DNA from: Gammaproteobacteria bacterium
GTDB taxonomy: Bacteria > Pseudomonadota > Gammaproteobacteria > Pseudomonadales > Azotimanducaceae
Direction: 5' to 3'
Length of the DNA stretch: 64,000 nt
NCBI GenBank assembly: GCA_028821405.1
Contig: JAPPGK010000030.1
Location: forward strand, 24,411 to 88,410
In this document: positions 1 to 7,419 of the stretch, piece after piece
Numbering within the stretch: the stretch's first letter is position 1
Layout: every line of letters starts with the position of its first letter
Position numbers and translations under genes: made by a program
Notes under the pieces: generated by a model
What the model was told of the DNA's origin: nothing
Seen by the model: only the letters and a program-made list of their open reading frames with translations
Databases searched by the model: none

Positions 1-728
1 CTTCAACGTCGATCTATACCGCACCCGAATTCGGGTTGCGAGCCCAGGATGATCGGCTCAAGGCCGTGCGCCCCGATTCCTCGGCCATCTCTACCCTCAA
101 CGAACTCAACGTTGAGCTTGCGGGCAGAATAGCCGAGAGGTTTCGAAGCTACCTCCATTCAACCAACCTTGACCCAAGGGGAAGCCTCAATGAGGCCGTG
201 TTGGGTAGCATGTCCGAAGTTGCTCCCGAGTTGATCCGTCGTGTCGGCAGAGATATCCATTGCGCCGACCTTGGGATTCGGGGTATGGAGCTACGGGACG
301 GCAACACCGGACGGACCTTCTGGTTCGAACACGAGGGTGTCGATGCCCCCATACCACTAGGTCTTGAGTCGCACGGTACCCAAAGGCTCTTACAACTGCT
401 TCCTCAGATCGGGTTGGCCCTAGACACCGCCGGACTCGCCGTTTTCGACGAAGTCGACGCCGACCTCCACGTTGACCTCGCCAACGAGTTGATCGGTTGG
501 TTCCGATCTCGCGTACGCAATCCGAAGGGTGCCCAATTGTTCCTGACGACCCATAACGTTGGCCTACTCGATGACTGCGAGAAGGAGGAACTGTTCATCG
601 TCGAAAAGGACTCTTCCGGCAGCACGCAGATACATGGTGCCCAGGACGTCGAGGGACTGCGGCGGGACGCCCGTCTGTACCCCAAGTATCGTGCAGGTGC
701 GATTGGCGGCATCCCCAGCTTGGGCTGA
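1..728 (+). CDS. AAA/ABC-type ATPase, C-terminal part (5' end outside window)
   Basis: The frame is open from base 3 to the left edge, so this is the 3' part of a longer gene; an internal TTG at 36 is not a convincing start. What is visible is the C-terminal half of an SMC/OLD-like ATPase domain: a signature-like stretch (ESHGTQRLLQLLP), then a Walker B strand ending in acidic residues (LAVFDEVDADLH), then a switch motif LTTHN. The Walker A loop must lie upstream. Only three bases separate its TGA from the ATG of the RloB-like gene, so the two are very probably one operon. AAA_15/AAA_21 ATPases paired with TOPRIM-type partners are known from RloA-RloB and PARIS-like anti-phage modules; assignment to defence is inference from this pairing. 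Confidence 0.75.
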   Translation, partial: STSIYTAPEFGLRAQDDRLKAVRPDSSAISTLNELNVELAGRIAERFRSYLHSTNLDPRGSLNEAVLGSMSEVAPELIRRVGRDIHCADLGIRGMELRDGNTGRTFWFEHEGVDAPIPLGLESHGTQRLLQLLPQIGLALDTAGLAVFDEVDADLHVDLANELIGWFRSRVRNPKGAQLFLTTHNVGLLDDCEKEELFIVEKDSSGSTQIHGAQDVEGLRRDARLYPKYRAGAIGGIPSLG

Positions 729-731
729 ACC

Positions 732-1310
732 ATGCCTCGCGGTCTGAGGACACGTCGCGGTCGGATTTTCCCGCGTAGACGCGTAGTTTTCGTTGGCGGA
801 GAGGGTCCGAGCGAGAGGGCATTCGCGCGCTTCCTCCAGCAATGCTGCACCGAAGTGGCGCTCAACGTTCATTTGAGATCCTGGGAGGGAAGCGGCGGCG
901 ACTCCCTTTCCGTCGTACGCGACATGAGTCGATATCTGAAACGCCAGCAGTTCGCCGCCGAAGTCGAAACGAAGGTGGTCCTACTCGATGAAGACCGTAT
1001 CGACGAGGATTATCGAAATGGTCGTGACGCACGAGCATACGCACGCCAGTCTGGGATTGGGATCGTGCTCCAAACTCCAAATCTGGAGGGCGTTCTACTC
1101 AGACTACATCCGAACAACGAGCAGCGGGTGGTCTCTGCCCACGAAGCCGAACGCGAGCTCAAGCGAATCTGGCCAAGTTACAGGAAGCCACCCAGTTCAA
1201 CTCAGTTGAGCAGTCGGTTTTCGCTCGCCGATCTACGGCGGGCCGCCAAGCACGATCCCGAGTTGCGACAACTGCTCACCACAATCGGATTGATCCGAGT
1301 TGACCGCTAG
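732..1310 (+). CDS. RloB-like TOPRIM-fold protein, probable partner of the upstream ATPase
   Basis: This 192-residue protein begins with a basic stretch, then a strand and an acidic motif VGGEGPSERAF (about residues 21-31), as expected for the first TOPRIM glutamate. An LLDEDRID motif near residue 85 supplies the DxD acidic pair. A later segment NLEGVLLRLH near residue 118 resembles the NPxFExWLL element of RloB proteins. These fit the RloB/DUF4435 type of TOPRIM-like nuclease encoded beside AAA ATPases. The ATG is three bases after the ATPase stop. It converges with the SDR gene: both stop codons are TAG and share the palindrome CTAG at 1307-1310. A defensive nuclease role is inferred from family and context. 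Confidence 0.7.
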   Translation: MPRGLRTRRGRIFPRRRVVFVGGEGPSERAFARFLQQCCTEVALNVHLRSWEGSGGDSLSVVRDMSRYLKRQQFAAEVETKVVLLDEDRIDEDYRNGRDARAYARQSGIGIVLQTPNLEGVLLRLHPNNEQRVVSAHEAERELKRIWPSYRKPPSSTQLSSRFSLADLRRAAKHDPELRQLLTTIGLIRVDR

Positions 1311-2065
1311 AAATGCGAGACGCCGCCGTCGATGGCGATGGTGTCGCCGGTGTGGTAGCTGCTCTCGTCGCTGGCGAAGTACACGGCGATACCCTTGAAG
1401 TCCTCCGGCTGGCCCCAGCGGCGCTGGGGAATGCGCTTGATGACCCGGGTCTGGAACGCCTCCGTCTGGAATGCCCGCTCGGTCATCGCCGTTTCGATCC
1501 AACCCGGGATGATGGCGTTGGCGCGGATGCCGTAGCGTGCCTGTCCCACGGCCAGCGACTGGATCAATGCGATCACGCCCGCCTTGGTGGCGGAGTAGTG
1601 CTCGCTGCCGGCCGCGCCGAAGCGCGCGGTGCCGCTGCTGGTTACCACCAACGACCCGCCCCGGCCGGACTTGCGCATGTGCTTGACGGTTTCGCGGAAG
1701 GTGAACATGACGCCGTCCATGTTGACCTTGAAGACCCGGTGCCAGTCCTCGATGGTCATGGCGTCGAACTGACCCCCGCCGCCGCCGACCCCCGCATTGG
1801 CGAAGCACGAATCCACGTTGCCGAAGATGGCCAGGGTCTCCGCGAAGGCATCCACCACCTGGGCCTCGTCGCTGACATCGCAGCGCAGTGCCGCCACGCG
1901 GCCCCCGTGTTGCGCGAGCGTCTCCTTCGCCGCCGCGTTCTTGTCTTCGTTGGTGCCCCAGATGCACACGCCGGCACCGTGCTCCGCCAGGCCTTCAGCG
2001 AAACCCAGGCCGATACCGCCGTTGCCGCCCGTCACGAGCGCTACTTTTCCCGTCAAGTCGAACAT
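1307..2065 (-). CDS. short-chain dehydrogenase/reductase (SDR)
   Basis: A complete classical SDR of 252 residues. It has the NAD(P)-binding glycine motif TGGNGGIG (residues 12-19), an acidic residue after the second strand region (RCDVSD), the ANAG motif, a catalytic serine in VTSSGTA and the YSATK active-site Tyr/Lys pair, followed by IPGWIETAM and the usual C-terminal GDTIAIDGG. It should be a soluble NAD(P)-dependent oxidoreductase acting on an alcohol or ketone, but the substrate cannot be read from the sequence. It stands alone: the RloB-like gene converges on its 3' end, and a spacer with a short direct repeat separates it from the FGE-like gene 5'-wards. ATG start; length is normal for the family. 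Confidence 0.95.
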   Translation of the reverse strand: MFDLTGKVALVTGGNGGIGLGFAEGLAEHGAGVCIWGTNEDKNAAAKETLAQHGGRVAALRCDVSDEAQVVDAFAETLAIFGNVDSCFANAGVGGGGGQFDAMTIEDWHRVFKVNMDGVMFTFRETVKHMRKSGRGGSLVVTSSGTARFGAAGSEHYSATKAGVIALIQSLAVGQARYGIRANAIIPGWIETAMTERAFQTEAFQTRVIKRIPQRRWGQPEDFKGIAVYFASDESSYHTGDTIAIDGGVSHF

Positions 2066-2160
2066 TACTGCCTCCGATCATCGAGCGCGAAGAATAACCC
2101 ACGCGGGCGGTGGCGCGTTGGGCCGGCGCCCGTGGGGACGTCCGCTCCCCACGCAGCGTG

Positions 2161-2236
2161 CTGGACGAACCGCAGGGACACCCAACTGGACGAACCGCAG
2201 GGACAGTGACGGGCGCGTGGACGAACCGCCGGGGCG
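2161..2236. repeat. short direct repeat, three copies
   Basis: A unit close to CTGGACGAACCGCAGGGACA occurs at 2161-2180 and 2186-2205, with a third shorter copy at 2218-2232. It fills the spacer between the SDR and FGE-like genes. I see no hairpin with a U-tract here, so a terminator role is not supported. Confidence 0.6.
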
Positions 2237-2319
2237 GACCTTGCAGTCGCCCGGACTCGCAACGCAGCGTAGGACCGGGACCGGACAAGCCCGTCCACTA
2301 CGTGTCGAAGGACATGGCG

Positions 2320-3894
2320 TTATCGCGGTCGATCGAAGGCGACGCGGAAGCCCAGCGTCGGGGAGCGGTGGTTCGGTGCGACGTGGTTCCTGAAATCCAT
2401 GCGCGCGGTCTCGCCGATCGGCAACAGGTAGTTGCCGCCCTTGACGACCACCGAATAGCGACCGGATGCCCCGGACACGCTGCGCGTCCACTCCGAGACG
2501 TTGCCGCCCATGGCGAGCAAGCCCTCGGGGGTGGCGTCGTGGTCGTCCCCCCTCACCACCCGCGGCTCTCGTGCAACATGATCGGCGGGCACCGAGTTGA
2601 CCCACGCCCGCCATTCGTTGCCCCAGGGATAGATGCGCCGGCCCTGTCCCGAGGCGGCGCCTTCCCACTCCTGGGCCGTCGGCAACCGCCCCCCTGCCCA
2701 GGATGCGAAGGCGTAGGCCGACCACCAGTCCACGTTGACCACCGGCAGGTCCGGTTCGTGCATCTGCGCCTCCCAATCCTGAGGCCGGTGCCGGTGGCCG
2801 CGCGGCTGGTTCGCCTCCGCGTGCAACCCCAAGGCGACGAACGGATCGCGCAGGAACGCGTCGTACTCGCGGCGGGTGATCTCGGTGGTCGTGAGATGGA
2901 CCTCCACCGCCCCTCGGCCATCCTCCGCGAACAGGCGCCCGATCAGCGACAGGCGGTCGCGCGGGATGTGCGCCAACAGTCCCGGCACCCGGGCATCTTC
3001 GGGGATGCCGATGCCGTATTCGCCGACCGCCAGCACCGCCGTGTCGGTCTCGGTACGCCAAGGCGTGGCGGCGGGTGCCGACTCGTACACGCAACGGAAC
3101 CCCAGGTAGGGCGAGCGATAGTTCGCCGGCGCCCGGCGGTTGAGGACACCCAAGCTGTAGAGATCCCGCGGCGCGTTGTAGCCGTTGCCGCCCATGACCA
3201 GCGCGGTGGGCGGCACGCCTGCGCCCGCGGCCCACTCCGAGACGTTGTGGCCCAACTCGGCCACGCCCTGCGGCGTATCCGTCTCGGGATGGCCGGCACA
3301 GGGCCTGGTCGCATTCAGCAGCGGATCGAGATAGGGCCACGGCGCCGGGTTGAAATCCTCCCCCCAAGGGTAGCGCCGTCCTTCGCGGCCCACCGCCGCA
3401 GCCGTCCATTCGTCGCCGCTGGGCAACCGGCCGCCGGCAGCGGCGCAATACGCCCAGGCGTCGTAGAACGTCAGCCCGTTGGCCGGCGCGTCCAGACGGC
3501 CGCTCACCACGTGATCGCGGGTGTCCGTACTGTATTGCCACCCGGGCGGCTCACCCGGTGCCCCGATGTCGAGCCCGGACTGGAACGGCAGCCATTGCAG
3601 GAACCGGTAGAAGTCGCCCTGGCGTACCTCGCAGCGGTCGAACCAGAGTGGGCGGCGGATCGCCACGCGCCGCGAACCGGCCGCGAAGACATGGTCGAAG
3701 GATCGGATGTAGGCGAAATGGTCGAGATGGCCGAGCAGAACCTCGTCGAGGCGCGTGCCGGGCGAGTCCGCACGGGCGGACGCCTCGAACCGGACACCCA
3801 CCGTGTCGAAGTCCCTGACCAGCGGTCGCAGCTTGACCACCGCGGCGGCCACGCACACCGCAGCCAGCACCAGGACGACCCGACGACCCGTCAC
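2320..3894 (-). CDS. membrane-anchored protein with two FGE/SUMF1-type domains (catalytic cysteines absent)
   Basis: The start is taken as GTG 3894, which overlaps the upstream TGA in a GTGA arrangement; longer in-frame starts would run deep into the upstream gene. The 524-residue product has an N-terminal membrane anchor (about residues 3-22) and then two tandem formylglycine-generating-enzyme folds (about 55-290 and 300-524). Each shows family marks: GGRLPSGDEWTAAA / GGRLPTAQEWEGAA, YPWG, GHNVSEWA / GGNVSEWT, and RSPYLGFRC / RSPTLGFRV. The paired cysteines that true FGE uses near the C-terminal end of the domain are missing in both copies, so sulfatase activation is unlikely. The domains more likely bind a ligand or partner in the periplasm. 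It is the last gene of a four-gene membrane cluster. Confidence 0.85.
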   Translation of the reverse strand: MTGRRVVLVLAAVCVAAAVVKLRPLVRDFDTVGVRFEASARADSPGTRLDEVLLGHLDHFAYIRSFDHVFAAGSRRVAIRRPLWFDRCEVRQGDFYRFLQWLPFQSGLDIGAPGEPPGWQYSTDTRDHVVSGRLDAPANGLTFYDAWAYCAAAGGRLPSGDEWTAAAVGREGRRYPWGEDFNPAPWPYLDPLLNATRPCAGHPETDTPQGVAELGHNVSEWAAGAGVPPTALVMGGNGYNAPRDLYSLGVLNRRAPANYRSPYLGFRCVYESAPAATPWRTETDTAVLAVGEYGIGIPEDARVPGLLAHIPRDRLSLIGRLFAEDGRGAVEVHLTTTEITRREYDAFLRDPFVALGLHAEANQPRGHRHRPQDWEAQMHEPDLPVVNVDWWSAYAFASWAGGRLPTAQEWEGAASGQGRRIYPWGNEWRAWVNSVPADHVAREPRVVRGDDHDATPEGLLAMGGNVSEWTRSVSGASGRYSVVVKGGNYLLPIGETARMDFRNHVAPNHRSPTLGFRVAFDRPR

Positions 3895-5528
3895 GCCCTT
3901 CTCCGTATTCCCACTACGATGCCCACGGCGAACAACAGCGCCACGAGGCCGTAGAGCAGGGCGCTCAGGAACTCGCCGCGGAACTTGACGACGGGATAGC
4001 GCGACTCGACGCTCAGGCCACCGATCTCCACCGCGTTCTCGTCCACGGGAAGCAGCAGCCGTCCGGTGGCGTCCACGCCCGCGTAGACGAAACCGGTGAC
4101 GAAATCGTCCACCCGCGCATTGACCAGGGTGACGACCCGCCAACGCGGCTCGGGATCGGGAACGGTCGCGGGGGGCGGCATGAGGATGACGCCGTCCTGT
4201 CCCAAGGGAATCCGCAAACCCTCGAAGATGGCGGGGTGCATGCCCAGCCGCAGCGTCACGGTGGTCTCCTCCTCTCCCGTGCGCGGCGGCTGTTCGGGAC
4301 CACGCAGCCAGACCGCGAGGTACAGCGGCCGGTTGGCCGATACCGCCAACGCCTGGCCGCGCAGTTCCGGATCGGTTCGCGACACCACGGTCATCGTGCC
4401 GAGAGGCTCGTCGACCGGGACCGACAGTTCGTTGGCGAGATCCCCGAGCAAACGCTCCTCGGCCGGGGTGAGCGGTTCGTCCGCCCGGCCCAGGATGTCC
4501 CGCTCGAAGTCGAAGTCGGGAAGCGGCGACGGCCGGCCGGCGTCCGCATCGGCCTGCGCCGACTTCATGAACGCGTAAAGGCCCCGCAACGCCGTCAACA
4601 GGTCGAACGTCAACCCGGAAGCCGACTCTCGGCCCACGACGCGCGCGACCCGAAACCGCGTCGTTGCACTGCCATCGGCCGATTGCGCCGTCGGATCGCC
4701 CGCCGACCGTGCGCCGGTGCCGATGTCGAACGGCGAAGTCGGCACACCGGGAGCATCGGTCGACGGCAGTTCGAGGTATTCGCTTGGCGGCGAGCCGGAG
4801 AAACGGCCCGCCAGTCCGAGGTCGTCCAGGGGATAGCGCGTCAGGGAATCGATCGACCCGGCCAGCGCGACATCCTCCGGCAGGGTCGAAGCGGACGACG
4901 GGTTCGTCCCGGTCCCGGTTTCTCCGTCCAGGAGTCCCGGTTCCGCCCGGTCGCGACGCAACCGGCCGGCGAGAAACGTCCCCGCCCCGCCGCGCGCATC
5001 GCCCGGGGCACCGGACAGGAAGTGCCAGTGCCGGGGAAACGTACCGTGCGCCTTCAGGATGGACATCGTGATGTAGAACTCGCGGATGCTGTAGACGTCG
5101 ATGCGGATGGCGGCAAGCTGCTCCGCACGCAGCCCGTCGAGATAGGCGTCCAGGGCGTTGTCGTAGCGTAGAAGCTCCTCGCGGGGGTAGACGGAGCCGG
5201 TGTAGAAGTCGCGGACGAAGCCGTGGTGCAGTTCGAGGATGGGCATCAAGGCGTGCTGCGGATTGCGATCCGGACCCCAGGTGACATAGTCGTGCAGGCG
5301 CGCCGGCGGACTCGTCGGCAAGGCGTTCATGACGAAGGATGTCGCCAGCTCCCGGCTCAGGAGCACGGCAACGTCCTCGGCCTGCTCCAGCTTCTCCTCC
5401 TCCTGCTCGTGGCTCGCCATCAGCGTCACCACGATCATGATGATGACGATGGCCGCGCTGTTCGCGAGGATGTCCGCCAGCGCCACGCCTGCGAACGGCG
5501 GAAACAGCGAGCGCGTCGGGCGGGACAC
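3891..5528 (-). CDS. large bitopic membrane protein with ExbD/MotB-like first helix
   Basis: No known full-length family recognised. From GTG 5528 the product is 545 residues. A short cytoplasmic N-terminus leads into a helix with one buried acid (ALADILANSAAIVIIMIVV; Asp near residue 19), followed by an acidic, coiled-coil-like EEEKLEQAED and a periplasmic region of about 450 residues, and a C-terminal helix ending in RRR. The polar-acid helix resembles the proton-carrying helix of ExbD/MotB. The frame continues upstream into a 261-bp insertion (alternative GTG 5570). Without it, this GTG would overlap the TAG of the preceding gene as CTAGTG, which supports the chosen start. Its stop overlaps the next start. 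Role as second B-type stator subunit is inference. Confidence 0.75.
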   Translation of the reverse strand: MSRPTRSLFPPFAGVALADILANSAAIVIIMIVVTLMASHEQEEEKLEQAEDVAVLLSRELATSFVMNALPTSPPARLHDYVTWGPDRNPQHALMPILELHHGFVRDFYTGSVYPREELLRYDNALDAYLDGLRAEQLAAIRIDVYSIREFYITMSILKAHGTFPRHWHFLSGAPGDARGGAGTFLAGRLRRDRAEPGLLDGETGTGTNPSSASTLPEDVALAGSIDSLTRYPLDDLGLAGRFSGSPPSEYLELPSTDAPGVPTSPFDIGTGARSAGDPTAQSADGSATTRFRVARVVGRESASGLTFDLLTALRGLYAFMKSAQADADAGRPSPLPDFDFERDILGRADEPLTPAEERLLGDLANELSVPVDEPLGTMTVVSRTDPELRGQALAVSANRPLYLAVWLRGPEQPPRTGEEETTVTLRLGMHPAIFEGLRIPLGQDGVILMPPPATVPDPEPRWRVVTLVNARVDDFVTGFVYAGVDATGRLLLPVDENAVEIGGLSVESRYPVVKFRGEFLSALLYGLVALLFAVGIVVGIRRRA

Positions 5529-5531
5529 TAG

Positions 5532-5792
5532 TGTCACGTCAAGCCTCAAACGTCGCGTCAGCGTGTCCACAAGCGTCGCCCCGCGAGGCGGCGTATCGAA
5601 GGCATAGCGCGGCTACGTCGAGATGCGCCAACGACGCGGGAGGCGCTTGCGGCCGCGCCCTTCGGGTGGTCGCCGGAGCGCCCCTCGCGGCGTTGCGGCC
5701 GGCTCGACGTACCCCCGGTACGACTTCGCGACCGCGCCTTGCGAGGAACGCTCCGGCGGCCACTGACACGACGTTGGAGGCTTGACGGGACA
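5532..5792. mobile_element. MITE-like insertion, 261 bp, with long terminal inverted repeats and CTAG target duplication
   Basis: The two ends are inverted repeats of about 30 bp (tips TGTCACGTCAAGCCTC and TGTCCCGTCAAGCCTC, then near-identical to a common CGTCRYGTCAG); I count three differences over 34 positions including CTAG. Both ends are bordered by CTAG (5528-5531 and 5793-5796), as for a 4-bp target duplication. There is no coding capacity. It sits exactly between the stop of the 170-residue subunit and the start of the 545-residue protein. Removing it restores an overlapping TAG/GTG junction. The interior is GC-rich and partly palindromic. Confidence 0.7.
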
Positions 5793-6305
5793 CTAGTCTT
5801 CCACCGCCGCCTTCACATAGGCGGGAATCTCGTTCAGGGCCACGGACTTCAGAAGCTCGTCGTTGGCGACGATCCAACCGATGGTCAACTCCTGCCCGGG
5901 CAGGATCGCGCGGATGCAGTTGCGGGCCTCGGCCATGGTCGCCACGCCTCCTTCGAGGATCGCGAACACGATCTGCTGGCGTTCGCCACGGTAGATTCGG
6001 CGGACGTAGTCGACGAACTCGCTGCCCGGTTGACAGATCCTACCCGCGCCCACGGCCTCGCCGGTCTCGACGATGCGCACTTCGCCCGGGAACGCGAGCA
6101 CCACGAAACCCTCGCCGCCGGAGTCCCAGCCAACCCGGTAGAGCCCCTCGTCGGCTGCCGCCTCGATGCGCTCCACGAGGGCCGCCTGGGAGAGCAGGTT
6201 CATGATGAGGAAGAGCACCAGCAGGAGGGCGAAAAGGCCCCCGAAGATCTCCACCATCGGCGCGCTGTTGGACTCCTGGTCGCGCGCCGATGCCGACTCG
6301 ATCAT
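5793..6305 (-). CDS. small ExbD/MotB-like stator subunit
   Basis: 170 residues: a short cytoplasmic N-terminus, one helix at about 20-41 (MVEIFGGLFALLLVLFLIMN) with an acid at its mouth (Glu19), and a periplasmic domain of about 125 residues. ExbD and MotB have the same layout but normally an Asp at this place. The ATG lies inside the ATGA overlap with the upstream channel gene (6302-6305), so translation is coupled. The periplasmic part has no recognisable OmpA peptidoglycan-binding motif. Its stop TAG coincides with the CTAG border of the MITE-like element. I infer it is the partner of the MotA/ExbB-like channel subunit; there is no evidence for a flagellar or Tol role. Confidence 0.75.
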   Translation of the reverse strand: MIESASARDQESNSAPMVEIFGGLFALLLVLFLIMNLLSQAALVERIEAAADEGLYRVGWDSGGEGFVVLAFPGEVRIVETGEAVGAGRICQPGSEFVDYVRRIYRGERQQIVFAILEGGVATMAEARNCIRAILPGQELTIGWIVANDELLKSVALNEIPAYVKAAVED

Positions 6306-7402
6306 GGCCCCGGCGGTCCCTTGGCGTCGTCGGACCGGGCTGATCGCCGGCTCGAGGACGCGCCGTTGCGTACCCAGCTCTCGAAGTCTCCGAGGACGTT
6401 GTCCTCGCGCCGTTGCAGCCCGATCTGCAGGAAGGTCAGGACCACCGAGAGCGACAGCGCGATGAGCGTGGTGTCGAACGCGATACCGAGCGGCGCGATG
6501 GCTTCGCCGAGATCGCCGGAGAGGTCCGACAGGCCGCGCCCGGAGCCGATGATGTTCTGGATGCCGTCCGCGGCCAGCGAGATGCCGAGCACGGTGCCGA
6601 TGAAGCCCAGGATCGGAATCGCCCAGTTGAGGTAGCGCGGCACGACGTAGAAATCCGCCGACTTGCGCCACATCATCTCGACGAACCCGTCGATTTCCAT
6701 GGACTCTCCCAACGCGCCCTTGTGCGCCCGTACCAGCATCGAGCCGTCCTGCACACCGCCCAGCATGCGCCGCTCGCGGGACACGCCCCACGCCTTGTTG
6801 CCGAGCAGCAGGAGCCCCCAGAAGAACAGCACCAGGGTGAGCGGCGGGATGATCCCGCGTTGGGTGAACTTGGCGGCCAGGAACTCCGACGCCGGCACCT
6901 TGAGGCTGACGAAATCGATCGCCAGCACCACACCGGTCGCCACGGCGACGGCCATGACCAGCGAGAGCACGAGCGGCGGACCGGACAACGCCACGCCGAG
7001 TCGTTCGGAGATCGTCGACGCGCGCGCCGTCGACCCCCGGCGATTGAGCACGATATAGGTTCCGTAGAGGACCGGCGCCATCAGCAGCATCGACAGGTTC
7101 GACTCGATGCGCATCGGGACATCGACCAAGGCCAGCACGGGGAACAGCCCGGTGACCGCCATGGTCGCCGCGATGACGACGAGCAGGATCAGCGCGGTGA
7201 ATTCGGCCCATCGCTCGAGATCGAAGCCCTTGAACATCGGCATCGACGCCGGCGCGAACCGCGCGGCCCACGCCGGGATGGTCAGTCCGAGACCGACGGC
7301 GACCCCCAGCCACAACGAGGCGTTCAGGGCGTGGGTCACGCTGCCGCCTGCCACCGCGCAGACCAGGGCGAGAGCAGCGAGCCAAGGGAGCGGGTTCGAC
7401 AT
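6302..7402 (-). CDS. MotA/TolQ/ExbB proton-channel family protein
   Basis: Start chosen at ATG 7402, which has a GGAGG (7409-7413) six bases upstream; the ATG at 7408 touches it. The 366-residue protein has two N-terminal helices, a further pair around 60-110, a helix near 150-175, and the family core helices near 265-330 with the diagnostic LNWAIPILGFIGTVLGI and IAPLGIAFDTTLIALSLSVV. It therefore has more helices than ExbB or TolQ. Known members conduct ions and drive a B subunit in the periplasm. It is the first of four tightly spaced genes (channel, two B-like subunits, double FGE-like protein) and lies 17 bases after the sulfotransferase-fusion gene, probably in one transcript. Confidence 0.88.
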   Translation of the reverse strand: MSNPLPWLAALALVCAVAGGSVTHALNASLWLGVAVGLGLTIPAWAARFAPASMPMFKGFDLERWAEFTALILLVVIAATMAVTGLFPVLALVDVPMRIESNLSMLLMAPVLYGTYIVLNRRGSTARASTISERLGVALSGPPLVLSLVMAVAVATGVVLAIDFVSLKVPASEFLAAKFTQRGIIPPLTLVLFFWGLLLLGNKAWGVSRERRMLGGVQDGSMLVRAHKGALGESMEIDGFVEMMWRKSADFYVVPRYLNWAIPILGFIGTVLGISLAADGIQNIIGSGRGLSDLSGDLGEAIAPLGIAFDTTLIALSLSVVLTFLQIGLQRREDNVLGDFESWVRNGASSSRRSARSDDAKGPPGP

Positions 7403-7419
7403 TTGCATCCTCCAGGGCG

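Noticed and set aside
2320..3894. Reading the FGE-like protein as a sulfatase-maturing enzyme
   Set aside because: Both domains lack the catalytic cysteine pair, and no sulfatase gene is in the window.
2110..3954. 614-residue plus-strand frame opposite the FGE-like gene
   Set aside because: No motif and shadow composition; the minus-strand frame has clear FGE patterns.
2320..7402. Assignment of the channel cluster to Zorya, Tol-Pal, ExbBD-TonB or flagellar stator
   Set aside because: No OmpA domain, no ZorC/D/E helicase or nuclease, no TolA/TonB and no flagellar genes; only the channel family is shared.
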